This document shows, one piece after another, positions 53,490 to 63,696 of a DNA stretch of 64,000 nt (its first letter is position 1; every line of letters starts with the position of its first letter). This DNA is from Sphingomonas anseongensis (GTDB lineage Bacteria > Pseudomonadota > Alphaproteobacteria > Sphingomonadales > Sphingomonadaceae): contig NZ_JAMGBC010000001.1 in the NCBI RefSeq assembly GCF_023516495.1, positions 1 to 64,000 on the forward strand, written 5' to 3'. A model generated the notes under the pieces. It was given only the letters and a program-made list of their open reading frames with translations. It did not search any database and had not been told where the DNA came from. The position numbers and the translations under genes were made by a program.

Positions 53490-55018
53490 TTCGCCGCTTG
53501 CTCCGCCTGCTTCGTCTTCGGATCGGCGGCGAGCTGCTTTTTCAGCCAGTCCATCTTGTCCCGGGCGCTGTCGCGAAGCGGTGAATCGTGCGGGTCGTTG
53601 GCGATCGGCGCGAGCCAGGCCATAGCCTCGTTCCAGCGATGCTCGGAGGCCAGTTCGTCGACCAGCAGCTCCCGGGCGCTGGTATTTGCCGGAAGAGTCG
53701 ACACCGCCTGCATCAGCCCTTCCGTCGCCAGCTTTGGCGCCTTCTCGCCCGCTTCGTGGAAGCTCTGATAATAAGCGAGCAACGGAAGCGGATTGTCGTG
53801 ATCGAGCTGGTTGGCCTTCACCGCCAGCGCCCGAGCCGCGGCCGCCGCGGAAGCCTTGCCGGCACTAAGCGTCGCCAGCCCCATGGACATGGCAAGCGAT
53901 TTGCGGGCGAGGCCATCGACATCGTTGGGTCGGATCGCGAGCAGGCGGTCCGCCGCAGCTTCTGACTGCGCGTAATTGCCTGACGCATATTCCGCCTCGG
54001 CCAGGAAGTGCAGCGCGAACGGATCGCCGGGATATTGTGCGACGACCTGCCGAATCCGCTGCAGGTTGCGCTCGCGCCGGGCGAGCTCATGCTGGCGCAC
54101 GCCGGTCTTCTTGATCGCGTCCAGGTCGTCGTCGTCATAGGAAATGACCTGCGGGACCAGCGCGGCTTCGCCAGCCGACAGCCGCCGCATGGACATGATG
54201 ACCGGCTTTGCGATTTCGACCTTGACCGGTCGGTAGGTGAAGGTGCCGGCGGTGACGTAGCGCCTGGCTTCGCGGTCGAGCTCGTTGAGATCGCCGAAGA
54301 CCTTCGCTGCCTCGGCGAAGCTCTTTCCGGCGGTTAGCTGCGCAAGATATTGCCGAAACTGCGCCGACCTCTCCTTGTCGAAGGTGAGGAAGTGGGTGAG
54401 TGCCCAGCCTTGGCCGTACGTATCGAGATATTTGACAGACTCATTGGTCATCAGCTCCTGGAGCGGGACCCAGTCGACAGCGATGTCGTTCCCCCGGGTC
54501 CGCGCCGGCATTCCGTAGCCGATCCGCCCGTCGTCCATGACCTTGCTAGAGCCGATCAGCTCGGCGAAGCCCTCAACGTACCAACCCGGATAGGTGGCCG
54601 GGAAATATTGAAGCATGAAATGGTGCGAATATTCGTGGTGGCGGACGATTTCGGGAGTGAAGTGCTCTGGCTCCAGCCCGGTCTTGCGCGGGGTCACCAG
54701 GAACGGGCCGAGCGAGTTGCTGGTGTAGAAGCCGCCGATCCCCGTGGTGTAGTCCATGCCCAGTGCCTTCTGGACGTCGCTCATGTCGTCGACTTCGTAG
54801 ATACGGACCCTAACCGGCTTCACCTCCTCGTCGATCGCGGTCGCCATGCGAAGCAGCTTGTCATACTTCTCGAGGTCGGTGGCGAGCTCCTCGATCCGCT
54901 GGTTCGAGCTCTTGCTGTAGATAACGAAATGCTTGGTCTCAGCCGCCTGCCACACGGGCTCGGCGCTCGCGGCAACGCTGGCGACGAGCGCCGCCAGGGC
55001 CAAAAACATACGGTACAT
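53486..55018 (-). CDS. exported gluzincin-like (DUF1570-type) peptidase, copy 1
   Basis: 510 residues from the ATG at 55018 (GGGGGAG upstream). A signal peptide ends near ASA. The domain begins WQAAETKHFVIYSKSS and carries HHEYSHHFM, an HEXXH zinc motif with an unusual preceding His, followed 19 residues later by VEGFAELIGS, which supplies the third ligand Glu. After about residue 330 the protein is all helical with TPR-like repeats. Peptidase activity is inferred from the motif. It is a close paralog of the next upstream gene at 55126-56655 and probably arose by tandem duplication. Confidence 0.85.
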   Translation of the reverse strand: MYRMFLALAALVASVAASAEPVWQAAETKHFVIYSKSSNQRIEELATDLEKYDKLLRMATAIDEEVKPVRVRIYEVDDMSDVQKALGMDYTTGIGGFYTSNSLGPFLVTPRKTGLEPEHFTPEIVRHHEYSHHFMLQYFPATYPGWYVEGFAELIGSSKVMDDGRIGYGMPARTRGNDIAVDWVPLQELMTNESVKYLDTYGQGWALTHFLTFDKERSAQFRQYLAQLTAGKSFAEAAKVFGDLNELDREARRYVTAGTFTYRPVKVEIAKPVIMSMRRLSAGEAALVPQVISYDDDDLDAIKKTGVRQHELARRERNLQRIRQVVAQYPGDPFALHFLAEAEYASGNYAQSEAAADRLLAIRPNDVDGLARKSLAMSMGLATLSAGKASAAAAARALAVKANQLDHDNPLPLLAYYQSFHEAGEKAPKLATEGLMQAVSTLPANTSARELLVDELASEHRWNEAMAWLAPIANDPHDSPLRDSARDKMDWLKKQLAADPKTKQAEQAAN

Positions 55019-55125
55019 GAACTCCCCCATTCTCGGCGGGGCGCAGCCTAAGCAGCTATCGCGCGCGCTTCAAGGCGATGAAATTGCTCGACTTAGCAGC
55101 ACCAGCCTACGCGACGCCAAATACC

Positions 55126-56655
55126 TTAATCATCATCGGGATGTTTGCTGTTCCAGGCATCGATCAGTGCGATGGCCGTAGAGGCGTCGGAGGCGTGCAT
55201 CGCGACGACGATTGCTTTTGCAGTGCTGCGGAAGCTGTCCGCGTGCGGATTTGAAGCCAGCGGCCCGAAGTCCTTGCGGGCCTCCTCGAGCCTCCCTTCG
55301 GCTAGGAGCTGCCTGACGGCCATCAGCCGGAGCGTGTCATCCTGAGGTGCAAGCACCAGCGCATAGAGAAGCCCCTGGACAGCGCTCGAAGTCGGCGCAG
55401 AACCGCCTTCCTCGTAGGTGCGGAAGTTGAGCATCAGCGGCTCGGGATTTTCCGGGTCGAGATGGTTGGCGCGGATGAACCAGCCGCGAATGTCGTTCCA
55501 GTTCGCCGCCGCAGGGTTGGCCTTCGCCAGCTGCATCAGGGCCCGGCCCTTGTAGATCAGCGCCCGAACGTTGTTCGGATCAGCGGCAAGCGCGTGATCG
55601 GCTGCTGTGTTGGCGGCGGCGTAGTTTCGCGCGTCATGTTCCGCCTGTGCGAGGCTCGACTGCACGAAAGCGACGTTTGGATAACGGCCTGCGATCCTGC
55701 GGGCCTTCCCGGCAATTCGGTCAGCGGTCACCTTGTTCGCGCCCATGTCCGATTCCATTCGCACGGGAAGGATGGCGGCTTCGGCGTCGCTGAGCTGGCG
55801 GATGTCGATTGCGCCGATCTTCGAAGGATCGATGTGAACCACCGTTCCGGTGAGCGACCCTCGCCGAGCGTAAGAGTCCAGGTCGCGATCGAGCTGAAGC
55901 AGGTCGCCAAATGCAGCCTTCGCTGAATCGAGCGGTGTCATTCCGGAGCGGATGCCGTCGACATAACGATCGATCTGGCCCTTCCGTGACGGCTCGAAGG
56001 TCAGATAGTGGGTGAGCAGCCACCCGCGTGAATAGAGGAGCTCGGATTCCCAGCCGTTCAACCTGCGGTCGGCGTCCCCCACCATCGCGGAGATCGGGAA
56101 ATCGTGGTCCGGCGCAAAAACTCCGGCGGACCGGTGGTTTGCCGCCGATCCGAAAGTCACCGTCCCATCCTCATCGACAATTGCCGTCGCAAGAAGCTCG
56201 GCGAAGCCTTCGACGAGCCACGGCGGGTAATAGTCGGTCGAGCTCTGGAACATCAGGTGATGCGCATATTCGTGGAAGAAAAGGATGTCCGAACTGTAGT
56301 CGCCCGGTCCATGCGGCTTGTAGCGTGCGACGTAAGCGAAAGCGCCGGAAGCTCTCGAGGTATAGAAGCCCAGGGTGCCGGTGCCGGTCTCGGTGAAATA
56401 CGCGAGGGTCGCGGGGTCCTTGAACACGTAGATCGTCAAGCGGCCGGCATCGCTCAGTTGTGGATCCTGCATCTTCCGGGCGCTTCGGACGGCCTGATCG
56501 AAGCGCTCCAGCTTGGCGGCGTAATCGCGAAGACTCGGCGAATCCCAGTCAGCGTAGATGATGAAGTGTCGCGTCTTCGCCTGCTGCCATTCGGCCGAAG
56601 CCACAGCCGGAAAGGTAAGCAGCGCTGCTAATAGCAGGACCATGCGCGCGATCAT
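55126..56655 (-). CDS. exported gluzincin-like (DUF1570-type) peptidase, copy 2
   Basis: 509 residues from the ATG at 56655 (a G-rich site upstream). The signal peptide ends at ASAE. The organisation is the same as copy 1: WQQAKTRHFIIYADWDS, the FHEYAHHLM (HEXXH) motif with Glu in VEGFAELLATA, and a helical C-terminal half with TPR-like repeats. The two are roughly colinear but clearly diverged, so the duplication is old. The 107-base gap between them and separate ribosome sites suggest independent or weakly coupled expression. Confidence 0.85.
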   Translation of the reverse strand: MIARMVLLLAALLTFPAVASAEWQQAKTRHFIIYADWDSPSLRDYAAKLERFDQAVRSARKMQDPQLSDAGRLTIYVFKDPATLAYFTETGTGTLGFYTSRASGAFAYVARYKPHGPGDYSSDILFFHEYAHHLMFQSSTDYYPPWLVEGFAELLATAIVDEDGTVTFGSAANHRSAGVFAPDHDFPISAMVGDADRRLNGWESELLYSRGWLLTHYLTFEPSRKGQIDRYVDGIRSGMTPLDSAKAAFGDLLQLDRDLDSYARRGSLTGTVVHIDPSKIGAIDIRQLSDAEAAILPVRMESDMGANKVTADRIAGKARRIAGRYPNVAFVQSSLAQAEHDARNYAAANTAADHALAADPNNVRALIYKGRALMQLAKANPAAANWNDIRGWFIRANHLDPENPEPLMLNFRTYEEGGSAPTSSAVQGLLYALVLAPQDDTLRLMAVRQLLAEGRLEEARKDFGPLASNPHADSFRSTAKAIVVAMHASDASTAIALIDAWNSKHPDDD

Positions 56656-56712
56656 TGAACCCCCCAATCGTCACGGCACGCCAAAGGGCTAGGGCAGCAA
56701 CGGAGCCGGAGT

Positions 56713-58875
56713 CTAGAGGAAGCTGTAGGGATCGACGTCGACGCTGACCCGCACCTTGGGCCCCCATTCGACGCCGGCCAGCCAGTCGCGGATGACGTCC
56801 TGGACGTCGAGCATTCGCGCCGCGTGGACGAGCAGGCGCTGCCGGTGCCGCCCGCGAAGCATCGCCAGCGGGGCAGGGGCGGGGCCGAAAACCGCCATCC
56901 CTTCCACTTGCGGCGCTGCAATGCCGATCCTTCGAGCTACGCCTTCGGCTTCGGAGGGGTCTTCGGCGGAAACGACGATTGCGGCGAGCCGTCCGAACGG
57001 CGGCATGGCGGCCTCTCGCCGTGCATCGGTCTCGGCTTCATAAAAGCCGGGCCCGTCGCCGGAGACGAGCGCCGCGATCACCGGCGCATCGGGGTCGTGG
57101 GTCTGGACCAGGACGCGGCCGGGCTTGTCGCCGCGCCCGGCTCGCCCGGCGACCTGCTGGATCTGCTGGAAGCTTCGCTCCGCCGCTCGAAGGTCGCCGC
57201 CTTGAAGGCCAAGGTCTGCATCGACCACTCCGACCAGCGTCAGGTTCGGGAAATGATAGCCCTTGGTGACGAGCTGAGTGCCGATGACGACGTCAATCGC
57301 TCCCGCTTCCATCGCCCCGACGAACTCTGCCGCACGGAGGGGCGACCAGATCGTGTCCGACGTGACGACCGCCGTCCGAGCGTCAGGGAATAGCTCGGCG
57401 ACCTCGTCGGCGATCCGCTCCACTCCAGGCCCGCAGGCGACCAGGCTGTCCTCCTCGCCGCATTCGGGGCAGGCCTTCGGCGGCGGCATCACGTGGCCGC
57501 AATGATGGCAGGCGAGCCGGTGCATCAGCCGGTGCTCGACCATCCAGGCGGTGCAATTCGGACATTGAAAGCGATGGCCGCAGTTGCGGCACAGAGTCAG
57601 GGGAGCGAAGCCGCGTCGGTTGAGGAACAGCAAAGACTGCTCCCCTCGCTCCAGATTTGCCTGAAGCTCGTTGACGAGCGTCGGCGCCAGCCAGCGGCCG
57701 CGTGGCGGCGGGTCCTGCGTAAGGTCGATTGCCCGCATTTCAGGCAGGCTCGCCCCGGCGAAGCGGCTCGCCAGCGTGAGCTCGCGATAGCGCCCGATCT
57801 CCACCATGTGGCGACTCTCGATCGGGGGTGTTGCGGTCGAAAGGACGATCGGAATGTCCTCGAACTTGGCGCGCATCACCGCCGTGTCGCGGGCGTGATA
57901 CTGGACCCCGTCCTCCTGCTTGAAGCTCGGCTCGTGGGCCTCGTCGACGACGATCAGGCCGAGGTTGGGATAGGGCAGGAACAGCGCGGAGCGGGCGCCG
58001 ACGGTCACCTTCGCTTCGCCCGATGCGATCCCGCGCCACGCCCGGCGGCGCTGCGACGAGCGGAGGTCGGAATGCCAGGCGACCGGCTCGCACCCGAACC
58101 GCGCCTCGAACCGCTTGAGGAAGGGCTCGGTCAGCGCGATCTCCGGAAGCAGGACCAGCGCCTGCTTGCCCTGCCTGAGGCACTCGGCGATCGCTTCGAA
58201 ATAGACCTCGGTTTTTCCTGACCCCGTCACGCCGTCGAGCAAGACCGGGTCGAAGCCGTTGCCGATCGCCTCGGCAAGCGACGCCGCGGCCTCGCGCTGC
58301 TCCTCATTGAGGTCCGGCGGCGAGTGGTCCGGGTCCGGGCAGGCGAGCGGCCGGTCGGCGGTAACCTGCACCGGCCCAAGAGCGCCGGCGTTCATCAGGC
58401 CGCGCATTACCGAATCGCTCACTCCGGCATGATCGGCGAGCTCGCGGATCGTCCCTTGCCGCCCTTCGATGCCGGCAAGCGCCTTCTTGCGCTGCGGGGT
58501 CAGGCGCTCCGGCGTCTGGCCGGTCGGCGCATATTCGGTAAGCTGGCGCGGGCCTTCGAGAGCTGCCGAGGATGGAAGGACCATCCGAAGGACCGATGCC
58601 GGCGGCGCCAGGTAATAATCGCTCGTCCATTCGACCAGACGCCGAACGGGGTCCGGAACCGGCGGAACGGTCATGACGGAGACCAGCGGCCTTAGCCGGT
58701 TGTCACCCACTTCTTCGGTCTGAAGCCGCTCCGGCTCCCAGACGACGCCGATCAGCTGTCGGGGCCCCAGCGGCGCGACGACGACTGAGCCGGGCTCGAC
58801 GTTCATCCCGTCGGGAACCCGGTAATCGAGCGGGCCAAGCGCTGCATTGAGGGTGACGACACGGACGCGCTGCAT
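56713..58875 (-). CDS. priA: primosomal helicase PriA
   Basis: 720 residues from the ATG at 58875; the frame opens at 58965 over the next gene's promoter. PriA restarts stalled replication forks. Walker A DGVTGSGKTEVYFE, DEAH in VVDEAHEPSF, a helicase VI region (QQVAGRAGRGDKPG) and a zinc cluster of Cys pairs (CRNCGHRFQCPNC, CHHCG, CPECG) are present. The C-terminus ends in VRVSVDVDPYSFL. Confidence 0.97.
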   Translation of the reverse strand: MQRVRVVTLNAALGPLDYRVPDGMNVEPGSVVVAPLGPRQLIGVVWEPERLQTEEVGDNRLRPLVSVMTVPPVPDPVRRLVEWTSDYYLAPPASVLRMVLPSSAALEGPRQLTEYAPTGQTPERLTPQRKKALAGIEGRQGTIRELADHAGVSDSVMRGLMNAGALGPVQVTADRPLACPDPDHSPPDLNEEQREAAASLAEAIGNGFDPVLLDGVTGSGKTEVYFEAIAECLRQGKQALVLLPEIALTEPFLKRFEARFGCEPVAWHSDLRSSQRRRAWRGIASGEAKVTVGARSALFLPYPNLGLIVVDEAHEPSFKQEDGVQYHARDTAVMRAKFEDIPIVLSTATPPIESRHMVEIGRYRELTLASRFAGASLPEMRAIDLTQDPPPRGRWLAPTLVNELQANLERGEQSLLFLNRRGFAPLTLCRNCGHRFQCPNCTAWMVEHRLMHRLACHHCGHVMPPPKACPECGEEDSLVACGPGVERIADEVAELFPDARTAVVTSDTIWSPLRAAEFVGAMEAGAIDVVIGTQLVTKGYHFPNLTLVGVVDADLGLQGGDLRAAERSFQQIQQVAGRAGRGDKPGRVLVQTHDPDAPVIAALVSGDGPGFYEAETDARREAAMPPFGRLAAIVVSAEDPSEAEGVARRIGIAAPQVEGMAVFGPAPAPLAMLRGRHRQRLLVHAARMLDVQDVIRDWLAGVEWGPKVRVSVDVDPYSFL

Positions 58876-58924
58876 TGATAGGGCAGATGCGGGCTTAGGG
58901 GACGTCAAGCAAGAGGACGTCACG

Positions 58925-59227
58925 ATGATTGCACGACGCTGGCACGGCCGAATTCCCGTCGACAAGGCCGACGAATATCTGCGCCTGATGAAGGAGGTGG
59001 GCCTCGCCGACTATCGCTCGACCGAGGGCAATCGCGGCGCCTGGTGCCTCCACCGGCGCGACGGCGACGTGGTCCACGTGGAGATGTTCACGTTGTGGCA
59101 GGACCTCGACGCGATCCGCCGCTTCGCCGGCGACGCGCTGACCAAGGCCAAATATTACGACTTCGATCCCGGCTTCCTGCTCGAGCTAGAGCCCGAGGTC
59201 ACGCACTTCGAAGTGATCGAAGGCTGA
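58925..59227 (+). CDS. antibiotic biosynthesis monooxygenase-like (ABM) protein
   Basis: 100 residues from the ATG at 58925 (AAGAGGA upstream). Short dimeric alpha/beta-barrel fold: strands MIARRWHGRIP, GAWCLHRRDGDVVHVEMFTLW and THFEVIEG flank helices KADEYLRLMKEVGL and DLDAIRRFAGDALTKAKYYD. ABM-type and EthD-like proteins range from monooxygenases to heme-degrading enzymes; no specific activity can be assigned. Divergent from priA. Confidence 0.85.
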   Translation: MIARRWHGRIPVDKADEYLRLMKEVGLADYRSTEGNRGAWCLHRRDGDVVHVEMFTLWQDLDAIRRFAGDALTKAKYYDFDPGFLLELEPEVTHFEVIEG

Positions 59228-59233
59228 GGTAGT

Positions 59234-60016
59234 CTAGCGCCCGCGCTTGCGGCGATGGCTGTCGAAATCGAGGACGGCGTTCTCTTCCTCGCCCTCTGGC
59301 ATCAAGCCGAGGCGGCGGGCGATTTCCTGGTATGCCTCCGCGACCTTGCCGAGGTCCAGGCGGAACCGGTCCTTGTCTAGCTTCTCATTGGACTTGAGGT
59401 CCCACAGGCGGCAGCCGTCGGGGCTGATCTCGTCGGCGAGGATGATCCGCGCATAGTCGCCGTCCCAGACCCGGCCGAACTCCAGCTTGAAGTCGATCAG
59501 CCGGATTCCGATCGCCGCGAACATGCCCGACAGGAAGTCGTTCACGCGGATCGCCATGTCGGCGATGTCGTTCATTTCTTCCTGGGTCGCCCAGCCGAAG
59601 CAGGCGATATGCTCGTCGGAGATCATCGGATCGCCGAGCGCATCGTCCTTGTAATAATATTCGATGATGGTCCGCGGCAGCTGCGTGCCTTCATCGATCC
59701 CGAGGCGCTTCGAGATCGAGCCGGCGGCAACGTTGCGGACAACCACCTCGATGGGGATGATCTCGACCTGCCGGATCAGCTGCTCGCGCATGTTCAGACG
59801 GCGGATGAAGTGGGTCGGGACTCCGATCGCCGCGAGCGCGGTGAAGATATGCTCGGAAATCCGGTTGTTCAGCACACCCTTGCCGTTGATCGTCCCGCGC
59901 TTCTGCGCGTTGAACGCCGTTGCATCGTCCTTGAAGTACTGGATCAGGGTACCTGGCTCGGGACCCTCGTAGAGGATCTTGGCCTTGCCTTCGTAGATCT
60001 GACGGCGACGAGCCAT
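59234..60016 (-). CDS. purC: phosphoribosylaminoimidazole-succinocarboxamide synthase
   Basis: 260 residues from the ATG at 60016; the longer frame to 60079 is less likely. PurC is a step in purine synthesis that couples aspartate to CAIR using ATP. Motifs are [56 protein letters not shown] and [15 protein letters not shown]. The C-terminus ends in a basic stretch (HRRKRGR). The M16 peptidase stop lies 74 bases upstream. Confidence 0.97.
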   Translation of the reverse strand: MARRRQIYEGKAKILYEGPEPGTLIQYFKDDATAFNAQKRGTINGKGVLNNRISEHIFTALAAIGVPTHFIRRLNMREQLIRQVEIIPIEVVVRNVAAGSISKRLGIDEGTQLPRTIIEYYYKDDALGDPMISDEHIACFGWATQEEMNDIADMAIRVNDFLSGMFAAIGIRLIDFKLEFGRVWDGDYARIILADEISPDGCRLWDLKSNEKLDKDRFRLDLGKVAEAYQEIARRLGLMPEGEEENAVLDFDSHRRKRGR

Positions 60017-60090
60017 GTGGGGTGATGCGCTCCAGCAAGATTGGATGGGACGGCGGCTATAGGCGAGCCGCCGCCCCATCGCAATTGACG

Positions 60091-62982
60091 CTACTTGCCC
60101 GTCGTCCCCGGCGTCGCAGCCGCCGCGAGCTTGCTGCTGACGATTCGGGCGGTCTGGAGCCGGTTGGGCTGCAGATATTCTTTCGCCAGCTTCTGCAGGT
60201 CCGCTGCCGTAATCGACTGAAGGATCGCCTTGCGCTGGCGGATCCGGTCGAGCCGCTCGGGATCGCTCTGGCTCTTCGACAGCGCTCCGAGCCAGAAACC
60301 GTTCTCGCGCATCTGCCGGTCGATCTTGTCGAGCTCCGGATTGCGTGCGCGGGCGAGAACGTCGGCGTCCACAGGCTTGTCGCGAAGCTCGGCGGCGGTT
60401 TCCGCGATCGCCTTCTCCACCTCGTCCATCTTGTCCGGAGCGACGACCGCGCTCGCGGACAGATAGCCGAAGCCCGGGAAGGCGTCCGACATCATGTTCT
60501 GAAGGCTAACTCCATAGCTGTCGCCTAGTGACTCGCGCACCTTTTCGGTGAGCATCACGTCGAGCGTTTGCGTCAGCAGGTCCATCGCGACCTCCTTTCG
60601 GAAGTCGTGGTCGTCGTCGGTCGGCCACGCGGCTTCGACCAGCGCCTGGTCCACCGCGCCGTCGTGCGTGAGGCTGATCGGCGAGCGCTCGCTCCGGAAG
60701 GCCGCCTTCGTCGCTCCGGCGAGCGGACTCTTCTCCAGCTTGCGCGGACCCACCGCTCCGAACGATGCGGCGACGGCATCGATCACCGCCTGCTCGTCAG
60801 CGTCGCCGACGACGGTGATCTCGACCGCGCCGGACGCGATTGCCGGAGCCAGTGCGGCCCGAGCCTCATCGAAGCTGCGCTTCGACAGAATGTCGCCCGA
60901 AGGCATTCCGAACCGCTGGTCGCCGTCAGCGAGCAGGACCGGAAGTCGAAGGGCGGCAACCGCCTGCGGCTGCGAGTCTACCTGCTTCTCGAGCACCGGC
61001 ACGGCGTTGCGCCACTTGCTCTCCGCCTCGGGCCTGAAGCCCGGGTCGAGCAGGTATGCCGCGCTGACCTTCATCTGGAGCGCCAGGTCCTTGGGAGTGG
61101 TAGCTCCGCTAGCGACGAACGCATCGTCGGTAACGCCTGTGCCGAACGACAGGACCCTGCCAGCGCCCAGCTCCTTCAACTCTTCGAACGAGTGCTTCTT
61201 CAGGCCGGCAAGAGCCGACATGGACGAAAGCATCACATTCAGCCCCGGCTTGTCCTTGGGCAAGTCGAGAACACCGTCGCCGAGCCGCACGATGAAGAGC
61301 ACCTTGCCGGCGTCGAAATCCGTCTTCTTGATGTTGAGGCGTACGTTGTTCGCGAAGCGGACGGTGCGGACGCCAAGGTCGGCGATCCTTTTGTCCTGGA
61401 CCACCTTTCCGGGTGTTCCGAAGCTGTCATACGCAAACGCGGCGGTCGCGGCATCGGCCGGAGCGGCAACAGCCACGGCCCGGCTTGAGTCGAACGCGCT
61501 CGCAAGTTCCGCGATCGGAACCTCCTGCTTCGAGCTGAGGTGAACCAGCGGAGGGCTTCCGGTCCACAGCGACTTCAGCGTCGCACCGATCTGCGCCGGA
61601 GTGATCGACGCCGCCATCTTCTGGAACATTGCGTAGCGAAAGGTCGGCGTGGTGACGAACTTATCCTCGTCCACCGTGCCGACGATTGCGTCCGCAAGCG
61701 CCTTGTTGTTGCGGGTGCCTTCCTGCTCCGCGGCAGTACGAAGAGCGGTCTCGGTGGCGGCCAGCTCCGTCTTGAGCTCTCCCGCGGTCACTCCGTACTG
61801 GAGCGCACGGCGAACCTCCTGCTCGGCCGCGCTCACCGCGTCCTTCCACGCGCCGTCCTTGGCCGCGAGCTTCAGCGTCGTGACCCGGGCGGTGTCCTTC
61901 TGGTCCTGGACGATCATCGCTCCGCCCAGAAGCGGCGTATTGGAAGCGTTCGAAAGCCGTGCCAGGCGGCGGTTGACGATCCCGGTCGCCAGCGCTTCGA
62001 GCACCTTCTGCTGCCTATAAGCGATCGTATCGACGGGCTTCTGCCACTCGCGCATGATGGTCACGTCGACGGTCGTCGGAACGGCAGGGTCGATGAATGT
62101 GTCGAAGTCAGCCTTGCGCGAAAGATCGACGGTCCCGCGCGGCAGCTCGCCGCCGGCGGGTCCGACCTCCTTCCAGTCGCCGAAGGATTTCTTGATTTTC
62201 GCTTCGATCAGCGCCGGATCGGCATCGCCGACGAAGACGAGCGTCGCGTTCTCCGGCCGGTAATAGCGGTGATAGAGCGCCCGAACGGTGTCCGCGGACG
62301 CAGTCTTGATAACCTCCTCGGTCCCGATTGGAATCCGGTTGGGATACGGCGTCGAGGGAAGGTCGAAGCCAAGCACGTCGATAAGCTGGCGGAGCTGGAA
62401 GCTGTCTCGCGCCCGCCTCTCGCCGAGCACGACTCCGCGCTCGCGCTCGACCGCCGCAGGGTCGAACTTCACTTCGCCGGCGACTTCGCGGAGCAGGAAA
62501 AGGGCCGTGTCGACGTGCTCGTCATCGGTCCTGGGGACATCGAGCATGTACGTGGTGCTGTCGAAGCCGGTGACGGCGTTGGTGTCCGGGCCGAAGGCGA
62601 GGCCCTGGCGCTCCAGGATCTTGATCATGTCCCCTTCCGGAACATGGGTGGTGCCGTTGAAGGCCATGTGCTCGATGAAGTGCGCGAGCCCCCGCTCGTT
62701 CTCCTTCTCGCCGAGCGATCCGAACGCGAATTGCAGTCGCAGCGACGCGGCGCCCTTCGGCGTCGAGTTGCGCATGATCGCATATTTCATTCCGTTGGGC
62801 AGAGTGCCGTAGCGGATCGCCGGGTCCGGGGTGACGTCGGTGAGCCGGACTCCCCATCCGTTGGTCTGCGTCTGCGCAGCGGCTGTCGCCGGCGCTGCGG
62901 CGGAGGCGGGCGCCGGGGCAAATGCGAGCGAGATTGCGACGGCGATGCTGCTGGCGCACGAAAACAACGAACGATGAATCAC
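60091..62982 (-). CDS. M16 family zinc peptidase, exported
   Basis: 963 residues from a GTG at 62982, which has GGGGGAA upstream; the longer frame from 63054 lacks a ribosome site. A signal peptide ends near ASAAAP. The zinc motif is the inverted HXXEH form HFIEH in the N-terminal domain, with a Glu about 75 residues later. The second half is an inactive homologous domain that forms the clamshell. M16 enzymes degrade small peptides or signal peptides in the periplasm. No obvious regulatory motif upstream. Confidence 0.92.
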   Translation of the reverse strand: MIHRSLFSCASSIAVAISLAFAPAPASAAAPATAAAQTQTNGWGVRLTDVTPDPAIRYGTLPNGMKYAIMRNSTPKGAASLRLQFAFGSLGEKENERGLAHFIEHMAFNGTTHVPEGDMIKILERQGLAFGPDTNAVTGFDSTTYMLDVPRTDDEHVDTALFLLREVAGEVKFDPAAVERERGVVLGERRARDSFQLRQLIDVLGFDLPSTPYPNRIPIGTEEVIKTASADTVRALYHRYYRPENATLVFVGDADPALIEAKIKKSFGDWKEVGPAGGELPRGTVDLSRKADFDTFIDPAVPTTVDVTIMREWQKPVDTIAYRQQKVLEALATGIVNRRLARLSNASNTPLLGGAMIVQDQKDTARVTTLKLAAKDGAWKDAVSAAEQEVRRALQYGVTAGELKTELAATETALRTAAEQEGTRNNKALADAIVGTVDEDKFVTTPTFRYAMFQKMAASITPAQIGATLKSLWTGSPPLVHLSSKQEVPIAELASAFDSSRAVAVAAPADAATAAFAYDSFGTPGKVVQDKRIADLGVRTVRFANNVRLNIKKTDFDAGKVLFIVRLGDGVLDLPKDKPGLNVMLSSMSALAGLKKHSFEELKELGAGRVLSFGTGVTDDAFVASGATTPKDLALQMKVSAAYLLDPGFRPEAESKWRNAVPVLEKQVDSQPQAVAALRLPVLLADGDQRFGMPSGDILSKRSFDEARAALAPAIASGAVEITVVGDADEQAVIDAVAASFGAVGPRKLEKSPLAGATKAAFRSERSPISLTHDGAVDQALVEAAWPTDDDHDFRKEVAMDLLTQTLDVMLTEKVRESLGDSYGVSLQNMMSDAFPGFGYLSASAVVAPDKMDEVEKAIAETAAELRDKPVDADVLARARNPELDKIDRQMRENGFWLGALSKSQSDPERLDRIRQRKAILQSITAADLQKLAKEYLQPNRLQTARIVSSKLAAAATPGTTGK

Positions 62983-63113
62983 GAAGAAGATTCCCCCGGA
63001 AGGCTGCGAATCGGCAAGCCTGGACCCTAGGGGAGAGGATCGGGCTTGCAACATGCCTGTTCGACAAGCCGCTGATTTTCTTTGACAAAGCCTCGTCTGC
63101 TAAAAGCTTGAGG

Positions 63114-63145
63114 AAAAGGAGCGCGGTGCGTGCGGCCGCGCTCCT
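63114..63145 (-). terminator. rho-independent terminator after the two small genes
   Basis: On the minus strand AGGAGCGCGG pairs with CCGCGCTCCT over a 9-base loop, followed by TTTT. It terminates the minus-strand 63155/63346 pair. Confidence 0.85.
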
Positions 63146-63154
63146 CACCTCCGT

Positions 63155-63331
63155 TCAGGCACGACGCCCTTTGCGCTTAAGCTCAAGCCAGGGAGCCTGG
63201 AACTCGATGCGGTTGAGCACCTCGAATGCGGTCAGGGCCGCCGTCCCGGTGCGGTGGAAGAGCCGAGCAAGCCCGGCGTTCAGCTGAGCGCGGCCGTCCT
63301 GGTAGGAGCGGTCGAAGATTTCGTCCATCAT
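63155..63331 (-). CDS. small protein, unknown
   Basis: 58 residues from the ATG at 63331; ATGs at 63349 and 63340 are in frame but are less well placed for the AGGAG site. The sequence has a helical pattern (EIFDRSYQDGRAQLNAGLARLFHRTG) and a basic tail (KRKGRRA). It lies 14 bases after the stop of another small gene and before a terminator, so both are likely co-transcribed. No family recognised. Confidence 0.6.
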   Translation of the reverse strand: MMDEIFDRSYQDGRAQLNAGLARLFHRTGTAALTAFEVLNRIEFQAPWLELKRKGRRA

Positions 63332-63345
63332 GGTCACCATCTCCT

Positions 63346-63543
63346 TCAAAGGGCCAGTGGAAGGTCGTCGATGCAGTCGTTGGCGGGCGCGGCCATCGCC
63401 TTTTCGACGGCCTCGAGCCGGCGCTGCGTGTCGAGCTTGCGCCAGGCGAGGAAGCGGACCGAGGGGCGGCCTGCGGCGACGATGGCGGCTTGATCGGCCG
63501 GGCCGTTCTCGACGAACAGCCGGCGGGCTAGGCTATAAGTCAT
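63346..63543 (-). CDS. small protein, unknown
   Basis: 65 residues (MTYSLARRLFVENGPADQ). Ala/Arg-rich, single helix in the middle (KLDTQRRLEAVEKAMAAPAN), acidic end (CIDDLPLAL). No family recognised. AGGAG lies ten bases upstream of the ATG. A strong inverted repeat lies immediately upstream of its ribosome site, which suggests a structured leader. Confidence 0.6.
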   Translation of the reverse strand: MTYSLARRLFVENGPADQAAIVAAGRPSVRFLAWRKLDTQRRLEAVEKAMAAPANDCIDDLPLAL

Positions 63544-63558
63544 GTCGAGCTAACTCCT

Positions 63559-63620
63559 GTTGCTTCCGCCGGCGAAGAGGGGCTGGGGAGGGGAGGGAGT
63601 TTCTCCGCCGGCGGTGCAAC
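63559..63620. repeat. long interrupted inverted repeat in the small-gene leader
   Basis: The arm at 63559-63574 (GTTGC..CCGCCGGCG) is mirrored by CGCCGGCGG..GCAAC at 63606-63620, enclosing a purine-rich tract on the plus strand (CU-rich on the minus transcript). It lies between the divergent small gene and LysR gene. Confidence 0.6.
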
Positions 63621-63696
63621 AATATCTACGGGCACCAGTCTCGTTTCGCCAATCAAACGCTCGACACGGGCGATAAACTCAGCTTATGCAGCGGCC

